Below are positions 29,854 through 32,823 of a stretch of DNA of 32,823 bases, in pieces. The stretch spans positions 1-32,823 of the forward strand of contig JBFLVJ010000016.1 in the NCBI GenBank assembly GCA_040758595.1, written 5' to 3'. Every line of letters starts with the position of its first letter. Position 1 is the first letter of the stretch. Under the pieces are notes generated by a model that searched no databases, had not been told where the DNA came from, and saw nothing but the letters and a program-made list of their open reading frames with translations. The translations under genes were made by a program, and so were the position numbers. Source of the stretch: Bilamarchaeum sp040758595. Its GTDB lineage: Archaea; Micrarchaeota; Micrarchaeia; Anstonellales; Bilamarchaeaceae.

Positions 29854-30795
29854 ATGAGCCGGACCGCTATCCTTATCGTTTTCCTTATCATCGCCAGCGG
29901 ATGCGTTTCCGAGCAGGCCGTTGCATTTGAACCGCCCTCCAGAGGGAGCGCCATCCCGGCGGATGCCGTGAAGATGCATCCCGCCGATGACATGCACCCG
30001 CCCATCATGCATTCCGGGCTCTGGAACGACCCGGTGCCCTTGGACGGGCCGGTCAACACCGCAGGCGGAGAGGATTCCGCATTCATGGCGCCTGACGGGA
30101 GGCTGTTTTTCTTCTTCACGCCCGACGTGGGCATCCCTGCCGAGAAGCAGGTGCTCGACAACGTGACCGGCATCTATTATACTAAAAAGACGGCCTCGGG
30201 CTGGAGCGAACCGGAGAGGGTTCTGCTCACCGAGCCCGGAAAGCTCGCCCTGGATGGCTGCGGGTTCGTGCAGGGCAGCGAGATCTGGTTCTGCTCCGCG
30301 AGGGAAGGCTACACCGGGATCAACGTGTTCACCGCCAGATTCGAGGGCGGGCGATGGACGGACGTACAGCCGGTCGGGCAGGTATTGAAGGATTACGAAG
30401 TCGGCGAGATGCACATCGCCCCGGACGGCGCGCTCTATTTCCATTCCGGACGGGCCGGGGGCAAGGGCGGCTATGACATCTGGATGACGAAAAAGGTCGA
30501 TGGGCAGTGGCGGGAGCCGGTGAACGTAGAGGCGGTCAATACTCCGGAGACCGAGGGATGGCCCTACATCAGCGAGGACGGGAAGGAACTGTGGTTCACC
30601 AGATTCCATCAGGGAAGCCCGGCCATATTCCGCTCTGCGATGGCGGATGGCGCCTGGAGCGAGCCAGAACTCATAATCTCCCGGTTCGCAGGGGAATCCA
30701 CCATGGACAGCGAGGGGAACATCTATTTCACCCACCATTTCTACAACGAGAGCGGCATGATAGAGGCCGACATCTATCTTGCGACGAAAAAATAG
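29854..30795 (+). CDS. Lipoprotein with PD40/WD40-like beta-propeller repeats
   Basis: The encoded protein has 313 residues. The signal peptide ends in a lipobox LIIASGC with Cys17, so a lipid anchor is likely. The rest has at least four blades of the PD40 type: GGEDSAFMAPDGRLFFFFTPD, GCGFVQGSEIWFCSAREG, VGEMHIAPDGALYFHSGR...GGYDIWMTKK and EGWPYISEDGKELWFTRF, plus a last STMDSEGNIYFTHHF. Such propellers resemble TolB-like domains that bind peptides or glycans. It sits between eL41 and the uL1 operon with only 4 bp to eL41 and may be co-transcribed with it. The function is unknown. Confidence 0.82.
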   Translation: MSRTAILIVFLIIASGCVSEQAVAFEPPSRGSAIPADAVKMHPADDMHPPIMHSGLWNDPVPLDGPVNTAGGEDSAFMAPDGRLFFFFTPDVGIPAEKQVLDNVTGIYYTKKTASGWSEPERVLLTEPGKLALDGCGFVQGSEIWFCSAREGYTGINVFTARFEGGRWTDVQPVGQVLKDYEVGEMHIAPDGALYFHSGRAGGKGGYDIWMTKKVDGQWREPVNVEAVNTPETEGWPYISEDGKELWFTRFHQGSPAIFRSAMADGAWSEPELIISRFAGESTMDSEGNIYFTHHFYNESGMIEADIYLATKK

Positions 30796-30923
30796 CTTTT
30801 TAAGGGTATGCAGGCATCAATAACCTCTACCCGATATACTACTCATTAGGGTAACGTTCCGAAACCGAGGACCGAAATACGGGACTCGAGACCGGAAACG
30901 CTGTCGAGTAGGAGGGCTTTGTT
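30796..30923 (+). promoter_or_regulatory. Leader region of the uL1 operon
   Basis: Possible TATA boxes are CTTTTTAAGG (about 30797-30806) and CGATATAC (30832-30839). Repeat array H fills most of the leader. AGGAGGG (30909-30915) is a strong SD before ATG 30924. I did not recognise a uL1-binding autoregulatory hairpin. Confidence 0.55.
30855..30908 (+). repeat. Heptanucleotide array H in the uL1 leader
   Basis: The plus strand reads GAAACCG, AGGACCG, a six-base unit, GGGACTC, GAGACCG, GAAACGC and ends one base before the strong SD. Confidence 0.75.
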
Positions 30924-31556
30924 ATGGACAGGAAGAAGCTTTCAGAATGCATCAGGAAGGCCTTGGAAGACAAGGGCAAGAAGAAGTTCACCCAAAGCAT
31001 GGAGATCATAATCAACATGCGGGGCATCGATTTCGCGAAGAGCGAGAACAGGCTCAACCTCGATATCGTCCTGCCGCACGGCAAGGGGGGCAAGGAGCTC
31101 AAATCCGCGGTGTTCGCCGATGGCGCCATGGCGGACGAGGCGAAGAAGGCCGGGGCGGACCTGGTCATAATGCCTGATGCGCTCTCCTCCTGGGCAGCGC
31201 CGGCAAAGGTCAAGGAGTTGGCGAGGGGCTATTTCCTGCTGACACAGCCGAACCTCATGGGTTCGGTCGCTAAGGCCATGGGACAGACCCTGGGCAAGAT
31301 GGGAAAGCTCCCTCAGCCGATAACCGGCAAGGTGTCGGACCTCATAGAGCGCTCCAAGAAGAGCGTGAGGATACGGTCCAAGGGGAAGTACCTCCCGACC
31401 GCGCAGGCGCTTGTGGGCTCCGAGAGCATGGAGAGCGACAAGATACTGGAGAACGCGGAGACGGTCTACGAGGCAGTGAAGAACAAGGTCAGCGAAGGCA
31501 ACATCAAGTCGGTCTACGTGAAGCTGACGATGGGCAGGCCGGTGAGGGTCGTCTGA
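30924..31556 (+). CDS. rpl1: 50S ribosomal protein uL1
   Basis: The encoded protein has 210 residues, the archaeal norm. FTQSMEIIINMRGIDFAKSENR, LPHGKGGK, LLTQPNLMGSVAKAMGQTLG, LPQPI and VYVKLTMGRPVRV are the conserved segments of both domains. It forms the L1 stalk at the E site and in archaea usually represses its own operon. uL11, which often precedes it, is absent. SD AGGAGGG lies nine bases ahead. Confidence 0.97.
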   Translation: MDRKKLSECIRKALEDKGKKKFTQSMEIIINMRGIDFAKSENRLNLDIVLPHGKGGKELKSAVFADGAMADEAKKAGADLVIMPDALSSWAAPAKVKELARGYFLLTQPNLMGSVAKAMGQTLGKMGKLPQPITGKVSDLIERSKKSVRIRSKGKYLPTAQALVGSESMESDKILENAETVYEAVKNKVSEGNIKSVYVKLTMGRPVRVV

Positions 31557-31566
31557 GGTGGTTTCC

Positions 31567-32421
31567 ATGGCATACAAGACTGATATTAACAGCAGGGAAG
31601 TGAAGAGGAAGGCGGAGCAGGTCAAAGAGGTCACCGCAAAGGCGAAGCAGTACAAGACCGTGGCGCTCCTGGCGCTCACCAAGCTGCCGGATGCGCTCTT
31701 CCAGAAGCTCAGGAAAGGGGTCAGGGAGAAAGGCGGAGAGGTCTACGTCCTCAAGAAGTCGGTGATAACCCGCGTGCTGGGTTCTGACAAGAAGCTCTCA
31801 GAGAGGATCGGGGACTGCACCAAGCCTGTCGCGCTCATACTCACCAACCAATCGCCCTATGAATTGAACACCTTCTTCAAGGAGAAAAAGAAGAAGAGGG
31901 CTGCCAAGATAGGGGACGAGGCCATCGTGGACATCGTCATCCCCGAGGGGGAGACCGATCTTCCGCCTGGCCCTGCGCTCTCAGAGCTCAAGGCCGGGGG
32001 CCTCAACGTCCAGATAAAAGGCGGCAAGATAGTGGTCGCCAAGGAGAGCACGGTGGCCAAGGCAGGTGAGAAACTCACCGGGCCGAAGGTCAAGGCCCTC
32101 CAGAGCCTGGGTGTCATGCCTTTCGAAGTGATGGCCAACATGATATTCGGTTTCGACGGCGAGTACGTCTATTCCAAGGAACTCCTCGACATAGGAGACA
32201 CGATAGATGCTGACGTCTCGGCCGGACTGGGTCAGGGCATGAACCTGTCCCTGAACATCGGATATCCCACGGGCCGGAATGTGGAGATGCTCCTGGGCGA
32301 AGCCGTCGGGCAGGCCAGGAACGTCTCCCTGAACGGCGATTTGTACTCATCAAGCTCGATAGAGCTGCTTCTCGCCTCTGCCGCCAGGCAGGGGTTGGCT
32401 CTTGAGGGTTTGGGAAAATGA
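31567..32421 (+). CDS. rplP0: 50S ribosomal protein uL10 (archaeal P0)
   Basis: The encoded protein has 284 residues from ATG 31567 (GAGGTGG ahead); the in-frame GTG 31558 is less likely. The N-terminal KQYKTVALLALTKLPDALFQKL, TNQSPYELNTFF and PGPALSELKAGGLNVQIKGGKIVV segments bind rRNA and uL11. The C-terminal helical part (VGQARNVSLNGDLYSSSSIELLLASAARQ) should hold P1 dimers. The frame ends at LALEGLGK, so the acidic MGLFG-type tail and some of the helical spine found in P0 of about 340 residues are missing. The tail is present on the P1 protein that follows. Confidence 0.94.
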   Translation: MAYKTDINSREVKRKAEQVKEVTAKAKQYKTVALLALTKLPDALFQKLRKGVREKGGEVYVLKKSVITRVLGSDKKLSERIGDCTKPVALILTNQSPYELNTFFKEKKKKRAAKIGDEAIVDIVIPEGETDLPPGPALSELKAGGLNVQIKGGKIVVAKESTVAKAGEKLTGPKVKALQSLGVMPFEVMANMIFGFDGEYVYSKELLDIGDTIDADVSAGLGQGMNLSLNIGYPTGRNVEMLLGEAVGQARNVSLNGDLYSSSSIELLLASAARQGLALEGLGK

Positions 32422-32434
32422 AGAGGTGTATGAT

Positions 32435-32752
32435 ATGACGAAGGTAGATCCATATTTGCATGCCGTGCTTGTCCTGCATGGCGCCGGAAAGGATGTGACC
32501 CAGGAGGGTATCGTTGCGGTCGTGAAAGCGAGCGGCGCTGCGGTCGATGAGGCCAAAGCGAAAGTCCTCGCAGAGGCTGTCAAGGGAGTGAATTTCGAGG
32601 ATCTCCTGAAGCAGTCCGCGATGATGGCCGCTGCTCCTGCCGCAGCCGCACCGGCAGCCGGCGGAGAAGCCAAGAAGGAAGAGAAGAAGGAAGTGGATGA
32701 AGGCAAGAAGGAAGAGCAGGCCGCTGAAGGTCTCGCTTCGCTCTTCGGCTGA
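32435..32752 (+). CDS. rpl12: 50S ribosomal stalk protein P1/L12
   Basis: The encoded protein has 105 residues. The N-terminal dimerisation helices (YLHAVLVLHGAGKDVTQEGIVAVV and VNFEDLLKQ) are followed by an Ala/Pro/Gly hinge, an alternating Lys/Glu stretch and the GLASLFG end that contacts translational GTPases. ATG 32435 is chosen with GAGGTG (32423-32428) upstream and the family's normal beginning; the longer frame from 32402 overlaps uL10. It ends the operon. Confidence 0.95.
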   Translation: MTKVDPYLHAVLVLHGAGKDVTQEGIVAVVKASGAAVDEAKAKVLAEAVKGVNFEDLLKQSAMMAAAPAAAAPAAGGEAKKEEKKEVDEGKKEEQAAEGLASLFG

Positions 32753-32792
32753 ATTCTTCTTTTTTCACCTTTTTTCCTGTTTTTCTTTCAAG
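32753..32792 (+). terminator. T-rich terminator after the uL1-uL10-P1 operon
   Basis: Several T runs (CTTCTTTTTTTCACC, TTTTTTCCTG, TTTTTCTTTC) follow the P1 stop directly, typical of archaeal intrinsic termination. The rest of the window (to 32823) shows no gene. Confidence 0.65.
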
Positions 32793-32823
32793 CGCATCAA
32801 TAGCTATTTATTCCTAGCATCTG

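Overview
This window is archaeal. It carries archaeal-type ribosomal proteins (uL1, uL10/P0, the P1/L12 stalk protein, uS10 and a tiny eL41), single-span C-terminally anchored secreted proteins rich in N-glycosylation sequons, dolichol-phosphate-type glycosyltransferases, and TATA boxes placed about 25 bp before start codons (leaderless genes). The GC content is fairly high by eye. The surface-protein style, stand-alone NFACT-R domain, HEPN/MNT pairs and roadblock protein suggest a DPANN-like lineage such as Micrarchaeota or Diapherotrites. That placement is inference and no marker in the window proves it.

Layout. Positions 1-4443 (minus) hold the first 1481 codons of a giant secreted right-handed beta-helix (NosD-like) protein that runs off the left edge. 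Positions 4770-9997 (plus) are a tight operon of three secreted proteins built from shuffled shared modules, plus a 54-residue single-span membrane protein. Positions 9966-13082 (minus) hold a HIT-family gene broken by an in-frame amber codon, a membrane-anchored surface protein, and a small secreted protein homologous to the first module of the 4770 gene. Positions 13083-14631 (minus) are an MNT nucleotidyltransferase, a HepT toxin and a stand-alone NFACT-R protein. Positions 14686-17850 hold an acyltransferase-like membrane protein convergent with two glycosyltransferases. Positions 17941-19473 hold a VirB2/TrbC-like membrane protein, a KaiC/RAD55-like protein with a decayed Walker A, and a roadblock/LC7 protein. 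Positions 19510-22807 hold a second HEPN/MNT pair (HEPN frameshifted), TldD and a TctA-like permease. Positions 22809-28527 (minus) are an argF-like gene, carA, an unknown zinc-ribbon gene and carB, making and using carbamoyl phosphate. Positions 28762-32752 (plus) hold uS10, a Mut7-C RNase, eL41, a PD40 lipoprotein and the uL1-uL10-P1 operon.

The most unusual structure is a dispersed family of degenerate heptanucleotide arrays (consensus close to RRRACNN, for example GAAACCG or GAGACCC). There are about nine between 10 and 31 kb and I saw none in the surface-protein region before 10 kb. They sit in intergenic gaps and 5' leaders and also inside genes, where they add in-frame peptide insertions or tails. 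The GAAAC-type strand is almost always the sense strand. Other notable items are a duplicated eL41 start region that can form alternative hairpins, a perfectly symmetric bidirectional leaderless promoter, an amber codon in the HIT gene, a frameshift in the HEPN gene, and an ornithine-carbamoyltransferase homologue without the usual ornithine-binding motifs.
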